A DNA stretch of 64,000 bases, from positions 124,001 through 188,000 of the forward strand of contig NZ_QWLD01000003.1 of NCBI RefSeq assembly GCF_003600155.1, given 5' to 3'. The stretch is from Nesterenkonia muleiensis. GTDB lineage: Bacteria > Actinomycetota > Actinomycetes > Actinomycetales > Micrococcaceae. The translations under genes and the position numbers were made by a program. The notes beneath the pieces were generated by a model. It ran no database searches, was not told the origin of the DNA, and saw nothing but the letters and a program-made list of their open reading frames with translations. Below, one piece after another: positions 51,111 through 59,781 of this stretch (position 1 is the first letter of the stretch; every line of letters starts with the position of its first letter).

Positions 51111-51778
51111 CGCGACTCTCCTTGACTGGTCGAATCGGTGTGCTCCACTGCGGCGGTCAGACCCACCGGGTGCCTGCTCGGTGTAGGTGAGATCTCCGCG
51201 AAGCTGGAGACGATGTGATCGATGAAACCGTACTCCTTAGCCTGTCCGGCGGTGTACCACCGGTCGCGCAGCGAGTCATCGAAGATCCGCTCGATCGGCT
51301 GGCCGGTGTCTGAGGCGATGATGCCCAGGACTGTATCGCGCATATCGCGCAGCTCCTCGGCAGCCAGTTCGACGTCGGCCGCGGTGCCGCCGATGCCGGA
51401 GGAGCCCTGGTGCAGCAGCACCTTGGCATGCGGCAGGGCAAATCGCCGGCCGGGAGTTCCCCCGGAGAGCAGAAACTGCCCGGCGCTGGCGGCCATGCCC
51501 AGCGCCAGGGTGGAGACCTGGTTGGGGATGGTGCGCATGATGTCGCGGATCGCCAGCATCGCCGGGACCGAGCCACCGGGCGAGTTGATCCACAGCCATA
51601 TCCCCCGGCCCGAGTCATCGGCGGCCATGGTCAGCAGCCTGGTCATCAGCCAGGCGCCGTTGTCATCCTCCAAGGCGGAGTCCAGCACCAGCACCCGCCG
51701 GTGTGCCAGCTCCTCCCGCATCTGACCGGTCACGTACCGGCCCGGGCTTTCTTCACTCATACGGTGTTCTTCACTCAT
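51107..51778 (-). CDS. clpP: ATP-dependent Clp protease proteolytic subunit (active copy)
   Basis: A 223-residue ClpP with the full triad: Ser98 in LGMAASAGQFL, His123 in VLLHQGSS and Asp168 in FDDSLRDRWYT. The usual hydrophobic groove residues and INSPGGSV are present. It should assemble with the serine-less paralogue into mixed rings and work with ClpC or ClpX. ATG 51778 (GAGG upstream) is used; an in-frame ATG at 51760 follows a repeat of the same ATGAGTGAAGAA sequence. Confidence 0.92.
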   Translation of the reverse strand: MSEEHRMSEESPGRYVTGQMREELAHRRVLVLDSALEDDNGAWLMTRLLTMAADDSGRGIWLWINSPGGSVPAMLAIRDIMRTIPNQVSTLALGMAASAGQFLLSGGTPGRRFALPHAKVLLHQGSSGIGGTAADVELAAEELRDMRDTVLGIIASDTGQPIERIFDDSLRDRWYTAGQAKEYGFIDHIVSSFAEISPTPSRHPVGLTAAVEHTDSTSQGESR

Positions 51779-51866
51779 GGACACCACCCTCACCCGGGCG
51801 GTTCAGCAGCAGCGTCTTTCTCTGCCCCCAGCGGCACTGCTCTGAGGTGATCCGCCCTGGGCAGAT

Positions 51867-51895
51867 CGGCGCTGGGCTCACCGGCATCAGCGCCG
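51867..51895. promoter_or_regulatory. 8-bp inverted repeat upstream of the clpP pair
   Basis: CGGCGCTG (51867-51874) and CAGCGCCG (51888-51895) are perfect inverted arms with a 13-base spacer, about 90-120 bases upstream of the clpP start and after the serpin gene. It could be the operator of the ClgR-like regulator or a terminator of the serpin transcript. Confidence 0.45.
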
Positions 51896-51972
51896 AGTTC
51901 GTCTCATCCGTACCGCCCTAATGCGCGCAGTTCTGCTCTTCTGTGCTGAGCAGGAGGCTGAATCGACGAACC

Positions 51973-53244
51973 CTAGCCTGCGGTGGGGTCGTTGATGACC
52001 GCCATGAACAGCGGCCAGTTGGTCTCCTGGTGCACGATCCGCAGTGTGTAGGGCCGGTCCACGGTCATCTTCACGGTCTCCGGCGGGTCGACCGGCGCGG
52101 AGGTCACTCCCGCGATCTCGGTCACCGCAGCAGCCACAGTCCCCTGCTCATCGACGGTGAGCACCGCTTGATGCGCAACCTGGCTGATCTCTACCGCTGA
52201 GCCGATCACTGAGAAGTCGTTGCCGGCGATCACCTCCGCATACCCCATCTGCTCCAGCAGCGGCACCAGCTCCTGGCTGGTCTCCAGGTCCAGGGTCGGC
52301 AGGGCGAGCTCGACGGGGATGCGGTCACCACCGGCGAGGGCATCGTCGACCGCAGCCCAATCTTCAGCTGTGAAGTCCTCCGGTGCTGATCCGGCGGCGG
52401 GCAGCACCACGTCCATGGCAAATCCGTCAGTGTAGGGCAGCCGGATGACCTGGGCCTCGTCGTGCTCGGTGTAGGCCGTCTCCAGAGTCCGCTGCATCAT
52501 CTCTGCCTGCACGCTGCCGCCGTCTGCAGTGGTGAAGTCGCGGTCCGAGGTGCTGGAGGGATCGAACTGGGTCTGCCACTGCGCAGCCATGAGGATCGCA
52601 TTCTGCAGCACGAAGACCAGTGCGGCGTCGGGAGCCTGCACGGCGGATTGTTCGATCAGTCCACCGGTATGCTCCTGCACCCAGGCATCCAGCAGGTTCT
52701 TCGAGTCCTGGCTGCCGAAGTCGGTGGTCACCACACCGGCGTCGAAGTGCGCGGCCAGCGCGTCCAGGAAATCCTCCTCCGGAGTGGCCGACTCGTTGAG
52801 CACCAGCTGGTTGGCCAGGTGCAGCACGGGGGTATCTGGCAATTCGTCTTCCTGGACCACGGCAGGGTCGCCGTCGTATTCCAGCGCTGCGGCCCGCAGC
52901 GCATTAAACGCCGTACTGCGCTCGGCACCTTCAGCGCCCAGGAGTTCCTCCAGTTCTTCGGCCGCCGGTCCGCTGGCCCCTTCGGCGAGCATGGCCAAGG
53001 CCACGGTGATCGAGGCCGGGGACAGCACCAGGTTCTCCCCCTGGGCAAGCTCAGCCAGGGACTCTGCGCCGAACTCGGTCGAGGCCGCCACCACCTGGGC
53101 GATCGCATCGGCTTCGGCCAGGGAGGCAGGTTCGTATTCGACGTCCGAACGGAGGTCACCGTCTTGCTCGCCGCCGCAGGCTACCGAGCCGAGAAGAACG
53201 ACGGCGCCCAGTGCTGAGTTCCGGAGCCACAGGTTAGGTTCCAT
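51973..53244 (-). CDS. Lipoprotein serpin
   Basis: A 423-residue serpin-family protease inhibitor with a lipoprotein signal (LLGSVAC, lipidated Cys at residue 23). The serpin core is visible: LVLSPASITVALAMLAEGASG, VLQNAILMAAQWQTQFDP, and the inhibitory hinge DEQGTVAAAVTEIAG before the reactive loop, then the C-terminal strand WPLFMAVINDP. Small residues in the hinge (TVAAAV) favour an inhibitory, not a storage-type, serpin. It should be displayed on the outer membrane face. ATG 53244 follows TATCAT by six bases, so may be leaderless. Confidence 0.9.
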   Translation of the reverse strand: MEPNLWLRNSALGAVVLLGSVACGGEQDGDLRSDVEYEPASLAEADAIAQVVAASTEFGAESLAELAQGENLVLSPASITVALAMLAEGASGPAAEELEELLGAEGAERSTAFNALRAAALEYDGDPAVVQEDELPDTPVLHLANQLVLNESATPEEDFLDALAAHFDAGVVTTDFGSQDSKNLLDAWVQEHTGGLIEQSAVQAPDAALVFVLQNAILMAAQWQTQFDPSSTSDRDFTTADGGSVQAEMMQRTLETAYTEHDEAQVIRLPYTDGFAMDVVLPAAGSAPEDFTAEDWAAVDDALAGGDRIPVELALPTLDLETSQELVPLLEQMGYAEVIAGNDFSVIGSAVEISQVAHQAVLTVDEQGTVAAAVTEIAGVTSAPVDPPETVKMTVDRPYTLRIVHQETNWPLFMAVINDPTAG

Positions 53245-53325
53245 GCCCCGATGATATGTGCAGACGCTGAGCAACAGTAGGATGACAGGACAGCCAGACC
53301 CAATGTCTACGCCGAGGAGCAAATA

Positions 53326-53829
53326 GTGGCAATTGAAGCCGAGAAGGTCATCCCCCAGCCGGTCGAGAAGATCGTTGAGGCCTACAGCGCTGAGGCCTTC
53401 CATGAGCATCTGGCTGCCAAGGTCGGTTCCGAGCTGAAGAGCTTTGAGGTCACCCGGTCAAATGATGGGTCATTGGTGATCAGCTCAGTGCAGGTCATGG
53501 GTGCTGAGAAGCTGCCCGAGCTGGCCCGGAAGGTCATCAAAGGCACCGTCACCGTCAATATCACCGACACGTGGGGCGCCCCGGACGCTGGAGGTTCGCG
53601 CCGCTCGGACACCCTGATCAATGTCAACGGCGCACCGGTCAAGGCATTGGCTTCGCAGAACCTCCACGCCCGCACAGACTCAGAGACGCTGGCCACCATC
53701 CGCGGCGAGGTGGATGTCAAGGTTCCGCTGATCGGCAACAAGCTCAAGGCCCAGGCTGAGCCCTACATGGCCAGGTTCGTGGAGCTGCAGGCCAAAGAGG
53801 TGCACAAGTTCATCACCTCCCAGGGCTGA
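53326..53829 (+). CDS. DUF2505 protein
   Basis: A 167-residue DUF2505 protein (SRPBCC-like lipid-binding fold): a start VIPQPVEKIVEAYSAEAFHEHL, central beta strands (LVISSVQVM, GTVTVNITDTWG) and a C-terminal helix EPYMARFVELQAKEVHKF. It is typical of actinobacteria and has no known ligand. GTG 53326 has GAGGAG upstream. It is divergent from the serpin. Confidence 0.85.
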   Translation: MAIEAEKVIPQPVEKIVEAYSAEAFHEHLAAKVGSELKSFEVTRSNDGSLVISSVQVMGAEKLPELARKVIKGTVTVNITDTWGAPDAGGSRRSDTLINVNGAPVKALASQNLHARTDSETLATIRGEVDVKVPLIGNKLKAQAEPYMARFVELQAKEVHKFITSQG

Positions 53830-53893
53830 CCCGCCAAGACTCTCCCGCCTCAGGGCCTGCCCGGCCGTTCCTTCCTTCCTTCCACATCGAAAC

Positions 53894-53916
53894 TCCCCAG
53901 CTGCATAGCGTGGGGA
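53894..53916. terminator. Weak hairpin between DUF2505 and pth
   Basis: TCCCCA (53894-53899) and TGGGGA (53911-53916) form a six-base stem with an 11-base loop between two convergent genes, where a bidirectional terminator would be expected. The stem is short. Confidence 0.35.
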
Positions 53917-54017
53917 CTTCTCAATGCGCGGAGAAGGAGAGCATATGAGGCGGGCACAGAGCCCTGACTGCGCCGGTGCAGAGACAGGGCCAGCAGCCCC
54001 TGGGCAACCTCTACGCG

Positions 54018-54596
54018 TCAGTGGAAGCGGTTCTGCGCGGTGGTCAGTCCCTCCAACAGGACTGATTCGACGGCGTCGGCGGCACGGTCGATGACTCCTG
54101 GGAGTTCCTTCTGCTCCTCTGCGGAGAACTTCTGCAGCACGTGGGCCGAAGTGTCCATTTGCCCGGGAGGCCGGCCGACCCCCACCCGCAAGCGGAGGTA
54201 GTCACGGTTGCCGTCCAGGTGCTCGCTGATGGACTTCAATCCGTTGTGGCCGCCTTCCGATCCGCCGCGCTTGAGTTTGAGCCGGCCGAAGTCCAGGTCA
54301 ACCTCATCGTGGACCACCAGCAGCGTCTCCGGCGGGACATTGAAGTAGTCCATGACTTTGCGAATGGGCTTGCCGGAGACGTTCATGTACCCCTCGGAGA
54401 TCGCGAAGATCGCCTTGGGACCGCCCTCCCCCAGCCTGGCGCCGACCGCTTTGGCTCCGACTTTGGTGCGAGTGTAACTCGCCCCCATCCGGTCCAACAG
54501 CTCGTCGAGGACCATCTGGCCAATATTGTGCCGGGTATGTTGATAGCGGGCCCCGGGATTCCCGAGACCCGCTATCAGCCATGCGTTGTCTGCCAT
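54018..54596 (-). CDS. pth: Peptidyl-tRNA hydrolase
   Basis: A 192-residue Pth that frees tRNA from stalled peptidyl-tRNA. Catalytic N13 and H23 lie in GLGNPGARYQHTRHNIG, and the Asp in VVHDEVDLDFGRLKLK; GGHNGLKS and LRVGVGRPPG follow. Size is normal. It lies 29 bases downstream of the L25 gene, the common actinobacterial pair, and probably shares its promoter. Confidence 0.97.
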   Translation of the reverse strand: MADNAWLIAGLGNPGARYQHTRHNIGQMVLDELLDRMGASYTRTKVGAKAVGARLGEGGPKAIFAISEGYMNVSGKPIRKVMDYFNVPPETLLVVHDEVDLDFGRLKLKRGGSEGGHNGLKSISEHLDGNRDYLRLRVGVGRPPGQMDTSAHVLQKFSAEEQKELPGVIDRAADAVESVLLEGLTTAQNRFH

Positions 54597-54625
54597 GGGG
54601 ACCAGTCTACTGATCCTCGGTGGAC

Positions 54626-55261
54626 CTACTCGCTGCCGTCGCCCTCAGACTCTTCGTCTTCTGCGGCCTCGCCCTCGGTCGCTTCGCCCTCTGCGGCCTC
54701 GTCCTCTTCAGACTCCAGCGGCTGCTCCTGCGGCTCGTAGATGGATACGACCGGGGACTCCAGGTCGGTCAGGGCCAGCTCGGTGCCTTCAGGCAGGATG
54801 ATGTGCTCGGGCAGAGCGTTCTCGTCGCGGCCTTCGATGTCCACCGAGACCGAATCGGGAAGGTTCAGCGCATCGGCCTCCACCGGCACGGTGGGCTGGT
54901 CCAGCATGTACTCGAAGCCCTCAGCGGGCTCACCAGTGACCTCGACGGGCACGTCCACCACGATCTTCTCACCCTTGCGCACGGCCAGCAGGTCCAGGTG
55001 CACAATGAAGGGCTTGATCGGGTCGCGCTGGATGTCCTTGGGCACCACCAGCTGCTCATCGCCCTCGATGTCCAGGGTGATCAGCGCGTTGGGGTTGCGC
55101 ACGGCCAGCGAGGTCTGGTGGCCGGGCAGCAGCACGTGGCGAGGGTCATCACCGTGGCCGTAGATGACCGCGGGGATCAGATCAGCGCGGCGGGCGCGGC
55201 GGGCCGATCCCTTGCCGAACTCGGTGCGGGTCTCAGCAGAGATCAGAATCTTGTCAGCCAT
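54626..55261 (-). CDS. rplY: Ribosomal protein L25/Ctc
   Basis: A 211-residue CTC/TL5-type L25. The N-terminal domain (TRTEFGKGSARRARRADLIPAVIYG) binds 5S rRNA; the C-terminal beta domain (VDVPVEVTGEPAEGFEYML) is typical of long forms. A very acidic tail rich in Glu and Ala ends the protein. GAAGGAACCCA precedes the ATG. Upstream is a GCCGGATCCGGC palindrome (55324-55335), possibly part of the leader. It is followed by pth. Confidence 0.95.
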   Translation of the reverse strand: MADKILISAETRTEFGKGSARRARRADLIPAVIYGHGDDPRHVLLPGHQTSLAVRNPNALITLDIEGDEQLVVPKDIQRDPIKPFIVHLDLLAVRKGEKIVVDVPVEVTGEPAEGFEYMLDQPTVPVEADALNLPDSVSVDIEGRDENALPEHIILPEGTELALTDLESPVVSIYEPQEQPLESEEDEAAEGEATEGEAAEDEESEGDGSE

Positions 55262-55414
55262 TGGGTTCCTTCTTCAGTAGGTGGTTTTCGCCAAGCTGAT
55301 CAGAAGGAGAGAAGAACGACGACGCCGGATCCGGCCGTCAGAAACAGCTCCCTGTCGATCACGGGGCTGACATCAGATCAGATGCAAGCCCCCTCGCCTG
55401 GGCACAGCTAGCCA

Positions 55415-57406
55415 CTATACCGCACTATCCTGGCGGTGGGCGAAGTCTTGGGCGTAGTAGAGGAACCATTCGAGGGTGCCGGGGTCGGCGGCGGCTTCAC
55501 GGTCGACGGTGGCGGGATCCTTGCCCTGGAAGACCTTCTTGATCGGCACCTCCATCAGTTTGCCGGTGCGAGTGCGCGGCAGGTCGGGGGCCTGGACGAT
55601 GGCGTCCGGGACGTAGCGGGGTGAAAGCTCAGTGCGGATGCGTTGGATGATGGCCGCTTGGAGCTGTTCGTCCAGGGTGCGGTCGGGCTGTGGGAGCACG
55701 AACAGCGGCATGTAGTAGCCCCCGTCTGCGAGTTCCACGCCCAGCACCATCGAAGCCTGGACCCCCGGGGTCTCGTCGACTACCTGGCAGATATCGGCTG
55801 AGCCCATCCGGATGCCGCCACGGTTGATGGTGGAGTCCGAGCGGCCATGGATGATCAGTGACCCGCCCGGAAGCTGGGTGGCCCAGTCACCATGGCACCA
55901 GACGCCTTCAAAGACGTCGAAGTAGGCCTCCTTGAACCTGACCAGCTCCGGGTCATTCCACAGGTACAGCGGCATCGAGGGCAGCGGCTTGGTGATCACC
56001 AGCTCCCCCACCTCTCCGGCGACCGGCTCCCCAGCCTCATTGAAGGTATCCGCGGCGACTCCCAAATAGGGGCCCATTAGCTCACCCCGGTAGACCGGGT
56101 CGAAGGGGTTGGACCCCACAAAGGCGGAGGCCACATCAGTACCCCCGGACTCCGAGCCCAGACGGAAATCAGGATGGACCTCCCGGTACATCCATTCCCA
56201 GCCGGCATCGGGCAGTGGGGAGCCCGAGCAGAAGACAAACCGCAGAGCAGAGAGGTCGTGGCGCTGGCCCGGGGAGAGCCCGGACTTCTGGATCATGGTC
56301 AGCACCGCAGCACCGGTCCCGAAGTAGCTGACCCCCTCCTGGGCGCAGATCGCCAGCTGCTTATCCGGGGCACCGTAGGCCGGGGCACCGTCGTAGGTGA
56401 TCACCGTGGCTCCGCAGAACATGGCATCGACCATGATGTTCCACATCACCCAGGTGGTGGCCGCAGTGAAATAGACCCGGTCCCCCGGTCGGACATCGTA
56501 CTGCAGCCCGTTGGCGCGCAGTGACTCCAGCACCACTCCTCCGTGAGAATGCACAATGCCTTTGGGTTTGCCCGTAGTGCCTGAGGAGTAGAGCACCCAC
56601 AGCGGATGGCTGAACTCCACCCGAGTGAACTCAGGCAGCTGCGGGATGGCGACGATCTCTGTGAACCGGTGCGAAGGCACTCTGATCTCCGGCAGGGCTG
56701 CGGTCCTCGGGTTCTGCTCAACCAGGATGTGCTGCTGCACAGTGGGCAGAGCTTCCAGCAACTCGGGCAGCGCTGTGCCCTGATCATAGTACTTGCCGTT
56801 GAACTGGTAGCCGTCCACAGTGAGCAGCACTGTGGGCTCGATCTGTTCGAACCTGTCTCGAATGCCTTTGATACCGAAGTCCGTGCTGACCACGGACCAG
56901 ACCGCGCCCACTGCCGCTGTGGCCAGCAGAGCCACCACAGTCTGCGGAATATTCGGCATCACCGCACAGACCCGGTCCCCGGGCCGGACTCCGAGACTGT
57001 GCAGCTTGGCTGATAGGGCGCCCACCTGCCCGACCAGCTGGTTCCAAGTCAGCGATTCGCGATGGCCCTCCTCGTGCAGGCCCACCAGGGCTTCCTCATC
57101 ACCATGTTCGGCGGCGAAGCGCAGGAGGTTCTCAGCATAGTTGAGGTCAGCACCCGGATACCAGCGCACCCCGGGCATGGTCTCCCCGGCCCGCACTAGA
57201 CCGGAACCGCGGTTCCCGATGACCTCGAAGTACTTCCACACCGCATCCCAGAACCGGTCGATGTCCTCAACCGACCAACGCCACAGCTCCTGATAGCTGG
57301 AGGCCCGCACATCATGCCGCTGCGCCACCCACTCCCGGAATCGCCACAGCTCGGAGCCCTCAGCCTGCTCCACCGAGGGCTGCCACAGCTTCACCCGCTC
57401 GGCCAC
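55415..57406 (-). CDS. Acetoacetyl-CoA synthetase
   Basis: A 663-residue AMP-forming ligase that activates acetoacetate. ATP loop YSSGTTGKPKGIVHSHGG, acetoacetyl-type N-terminal extension (LWQPSVEQAEGSELWRF), GRSDSTINRGGIRMGS and the catalytic Lys in RTGKLMEVPIKK are seen. GTG 57406 with AAAGG seven bases upstream is preferred over a TTG at 57433. The gene stands at the border of a more A/T-rich region that contains other acyl-CoA genes, so its product may feed or receive that pathway. Confidence 0.93.
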   Translation of the reverse strand: MAERVKLWQPSVEQAEGSELWRFREWVAQRHDVRASSYQELWRWSVEDIDRFWDAVWKYFEVIGNRGSGLVRAGETMPGVRWYPGADLNYAENLLRFAAEHGDEEALVGLHEEGHRESLTWNQLVGQVGALSAKLHSLGVRPGDRVCAVMPNIPQTVVALLATAAVGAVWSVVSTDFGIKGIRDRFEQIEPTVLLTVDGYQFNGKYYDQGTALPELLEALPTVQQHILVEQNPRTAALPEIRVPSHRFTEIVAIPQLPEFTRVEFSHPLWVLYSSGTTGKPKGIVHSHGGVVLESLRANGLQYDVRPGDRVYFTAATTWVMWNIMVDAMFCGATVITYDGAPAYGAPDKQLAICAQEGVSYFGTGAAVLTMIQKSGLSPGQRHDLSALRFVFCSGSPLPDAGWEWMYREVHPDFRLGSESGGTDVASAFVGSNPFDPVYRGELMGPYLGVAADTFNEAGEPVAGEVGELVITKPLPSMPLYLWNDPELVRFKEAYFDVFEGVWCHGDWATQLPGGSLIIHGRSDSTINRGGIRMGSADICQVVDETPGVQASMVLGVELADGGYYMPLFVLPQPDRTLDEQLQAAIIQRIRTELSPRYVPDAIVQAPDLPRTRTGKLMEVPIKKVFQGKDPATVDREAAADPGTLEWFLYYAQDFAHRQDSAV

Positions 57407-57484
57407 TGCACTGCCTTTCGCCCATGATGTCAATCACAGGCTAGAGTACACTGGAAGAACCTTTAACTGTACGTCTCGCATATC

Positions 57485-59293
57485 TTAAGGATTGGTGGTT
57501 TTCCCGACCGCCCGGGAACTCTCAGCCAATGTCTGCGAGATCTCGTACAGATAGATTGCGGAGCCCACCTGGAGCGCACGGGGCATTCGGCTCCAACCTT
57601 CCCCTATGATACTGTCAACCCGTTGCAACCGTTGAGTCACCGTCTTCGGGTGAATTATTAATTCCTCTGCAGTTCGTTTGATATGCATATCGGAATCAAA
57701 ATAAGCCTTCAATGTTCTCACTAAATCGGTTCTATGCTCGCTGTCATATCTAATAATTCCGCCGATCTCAGATTCAATAATACGATGAGGATCCTTTTCT
57801 CCTGAGCCAAGATGCAAGCCAATTAAACCGAATGATCGATTGTCAACAATACGACCATTAATATTTAATGATCGGGCAGCTGTAGCATAAACAGTTGCTT
57901 CTTCAATGAGGTGTGAGTAATGGAGGAATGAGCTACCTGGGCCAGCTTTTCCCGCATAGCCCCGACCGCCTTCCTGAAAGAATTCAGTGGCGATGGTATC
58001 CAATGTCTCATCGCTCGTCCACGAGGGAAGAAGCACGATCACACGGTCGCCCCGGTCTAGCATAAGCCCATGATGAGATCGGATATTTCTCATGACCTTG
58101 AGCCGGTACGGATTCCTCTGCTGAACCATAAGGGGGAGGATGACTAATGCAATGGCGCCCTCTGCTAAGCAACCCGCCCCTACTCGCTTTACTCGTTCTG
58201 GAAAGGACCGAAGAGCCCGACGAAGCATCACATCCTCGAGAAGCTCACCGCGCACCTGCTCGTGTGAGGCCGCCTGCGCTTCATCCCTGACCCGAGACCA
58301 CGCCAGTACCAGTGCACCACGTTCGCATAGCTCATGCTCCCAGGGATGGAGCGGCTCGTCCCGACACACCATCAGAGAAGCGATCTGCTGACCGCCTGCG
58401 CCAATGGGTATAAAGACAGCTGACTCATCGGAGCAATCCGATTCCGAGTCCACCACCTTCACCATCGCGGAGAGGATAGTTCCTAGCCGTTGAGATATCT
58501 CCTCCACACCAGCCCCATCCAGGACAAGAACTGATAACTCGCGGTGAATCTCGGAGATGTACTTTGCTCGAGCGCGCTCCTCTTGCAGGGTGTCTGTCAC
58601 TTCGGCCAAATGGTCATGCGCCCGGGAGAGCTTCTCCTTAGAGAGTGCCCGCGCAAACGCCGGGCCTGCGTGCATGGACAGGGCGCCGAGGATAGCTAGC
58701 TCTTTCTGAGTAAAGATGCGCAGCGACCTGGAAGCTACGAAGAGCACCCCAAGTATGTCGCCATCGACAATCATGGGCGCTGCGGCAATGGTGACAAACC
58801 CTTCCCTGCGTACCACTTCGTCCACCGAGGGGTCGTGCTGGATGTTCTTGTCTCTCCAATAGTCCGCCGTTGCGTATGGCCGGCCGGTTGCCATGACTTT
58901 TCCCCCGACGCCCATCCCATGGGAGAACTGGACAGCGGAGAATTGCACCTCAGCATCTCCTACGCTCGTTCGCGTGTAACTGATACCAGAAACGTCATCA
59001 AAGATGCTGATGTAGGAAACCTCACAGGAAAACGTCCGCCGAACCTGCTCACAGATGAACCGAAGCACGTCCTCAGGGTCGTCGAGCTTCGAGAGCTCCG
59101 TGACTGTATCGTAAAGAAGCTGCCGGTCGGTAGCCTGGGCTCTCAGTGCTTCCCATTTGGTCTGGAGCGTACGCAGTAAGTGATGAGTCCTGTCACTGGC
59201 GTCGGATTCGACCAAGGCAGAGGTAGCTTCATGCACAGCCTGGTGATCGCCCTGCACGAGACTCTCCACGAGTGTGAGCCACTGCTCATGCAT
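57485..59293 (-). CDS. GAF-domain transcriptional regulator with PucR-type HTH
   Basis: A 602-residue regulator. A GAF domain (about residues 70-210, EVSYISIFDDVSGISYTRTS) is followed by a helical linker (KEKLSRAHDHLAEVTDTLQE) and a C-terminal PucR/CdaR-type helix-turn-helix (ELIIHPKTVTQRLQRVDSII). The GAF domain probably senses a small molecule. The 3' part of the gene is strikingly A/T-rich compared with the neighbouring chromosome. It is likely the controller of the acyl-CoA cluster upstream on the same strand. Confidence 0.85.
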   Translation of the reverse strand: MHEQWLTLVESLVQGDHQAVHEATSALVESDASDRTHHLLRTLQTKWEALRAQATDRQLLYDTVTELSKLDDPEDVLRFICEQVRRTFSCEVSYISIFDDVSGISYTRTSVGDAEVQFSAVQFSHGMGVGGKVMATGRPYATADYWRDKNIQHDPSVDEVVRREGFVTIAAAPMIVDGDILGVLFVASRSLRIFTQKELAILGALSMHAGPAFARALSKEKLSRAHDHLAEVTDTLQEERARAKYISEIHRELSVLVLDGAGVEEISQRLGTILSAMVKVVDSESDCSDESAVFIPIGAGGQQIASLMVCRDEPLHPWEHELCERGALVLAWSRVRDEAQAASHEQVRGELLEDVMLRRALRSFPERVKRVGAGCLAEGAIALVILPLMVQQRNPYRLKVMRNIRSHHGLMLDRGDRVIVLLPSWTSDETLDTIATEFFQEGGRGYAGKAGPGSSFLHYSHLIEEATVYATAARSLNINGRIVDNRSFGLIGLHLGSGEKDPHRIIESEIGGIIRYDSEHRTDLVRTLKAYFDSDMHIKRTAEELIIHPKTVTQRLQRVDSIIGEGWSRMPRALQVGSAIYLYEISQTLAESSRAVGKTTNP

Positions 59294-59314
59294 CCCTAGG
59301 ATGCCCTCTCCTCT

Positions 59315-59731
59315 CTACCGCGCCACCCAGGCCAGGCTCGAACCTGTCAGTGCTTGCTCGTCGAACTCCGCCTTGACAGTGATACCGCATTCAATGTCTT
59401 CAGCATGACCGAGAAAACGCCCTGGAAGCCGTACTGGACCCACATCAACAACAACGACTCCACAGGGAAGCTTGTCCGTATAGTATTCGCTAAAAGCCCT
59501 GTACATCACTGTATAGGTGTATACCGTGCCGTGGTCGGGGACCTCCTCCCACTTGAATTCAGTACTCTGGCATTCACGACAGAATGGCCGCGGGGGCCAC
59601 TGCCATGCTGCGCAGGAACAACATTTTCTTGCATACAGTTTTTTCTCCTTCATAGCTCGGAAGAAGCCGCCATAAAGTTCTCCCTCGGCCTCCCACGGCA
59701 GCGGATATTCAACACCTGCTGTTGTCTGCAT
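59315..59731 (-). CDS. DUF35 zinc-ribbon OB-fold protein
   Basis: A 138-residue DUF35 protein. The rubredoxin-like zinc ribbon is ARKCCSCAAWQWPPRPFCRECQS (four Cys ligands), followed by an OB-fold (TVYTYTVMYRAF, LPCGVVVVDVG). DUF35 proteins pair with SCP2-type thiolases and help bind acyl-CoA, for example in steroid side-chain breakdown. ATG 59731 has GGAGTAAAGGAA just upstream. It follows the thiolase gene by 50 bases. Confidence 0.9.
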   Translation of the reverse strand: MQTTAGVEYPLPWEAEGELYGGFFRAMKEKKLYARKCCSCAAWQWPPRPFCRECQSTEFKWEEVPDHGTVYTYTVMYRAFSEYYTDKLPCGVVVVDVGPVRLPGRFLGHAEDIECGITVKAEFDEQALTGSSLAWVAR

Positions 59732-59781
59732 TTCCTTTACTCCTAGAAGTCTCCTGTTAGCACTTGTCAATAAAAAGAAGC

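Noticed and set aside
53945-54094. Short plus-strand open frame of 49 codons with a perfect AAGGAG before its ATG
   Set aside because: It runs antisense into pth, has an Arg/Pro/Gly-rich product without family features, and is probably a chance frame; only the ribosome-binding site speaks for it.
55324-55335. GCCGGATCCGGC palindrome upstream of rplY
   Set aside because: Twelve-base palindromes of C and G are frequent in high-GC DNA; no second copy or conserved position was seen, so it is only mentioned with the gene.
57446-57472. GTACA...TGTAC inverted half-sites before the acetoacetyl-CoA synthetase gene
   Set aside because: Only five-base arms with a 17-base spacer; could be chance.
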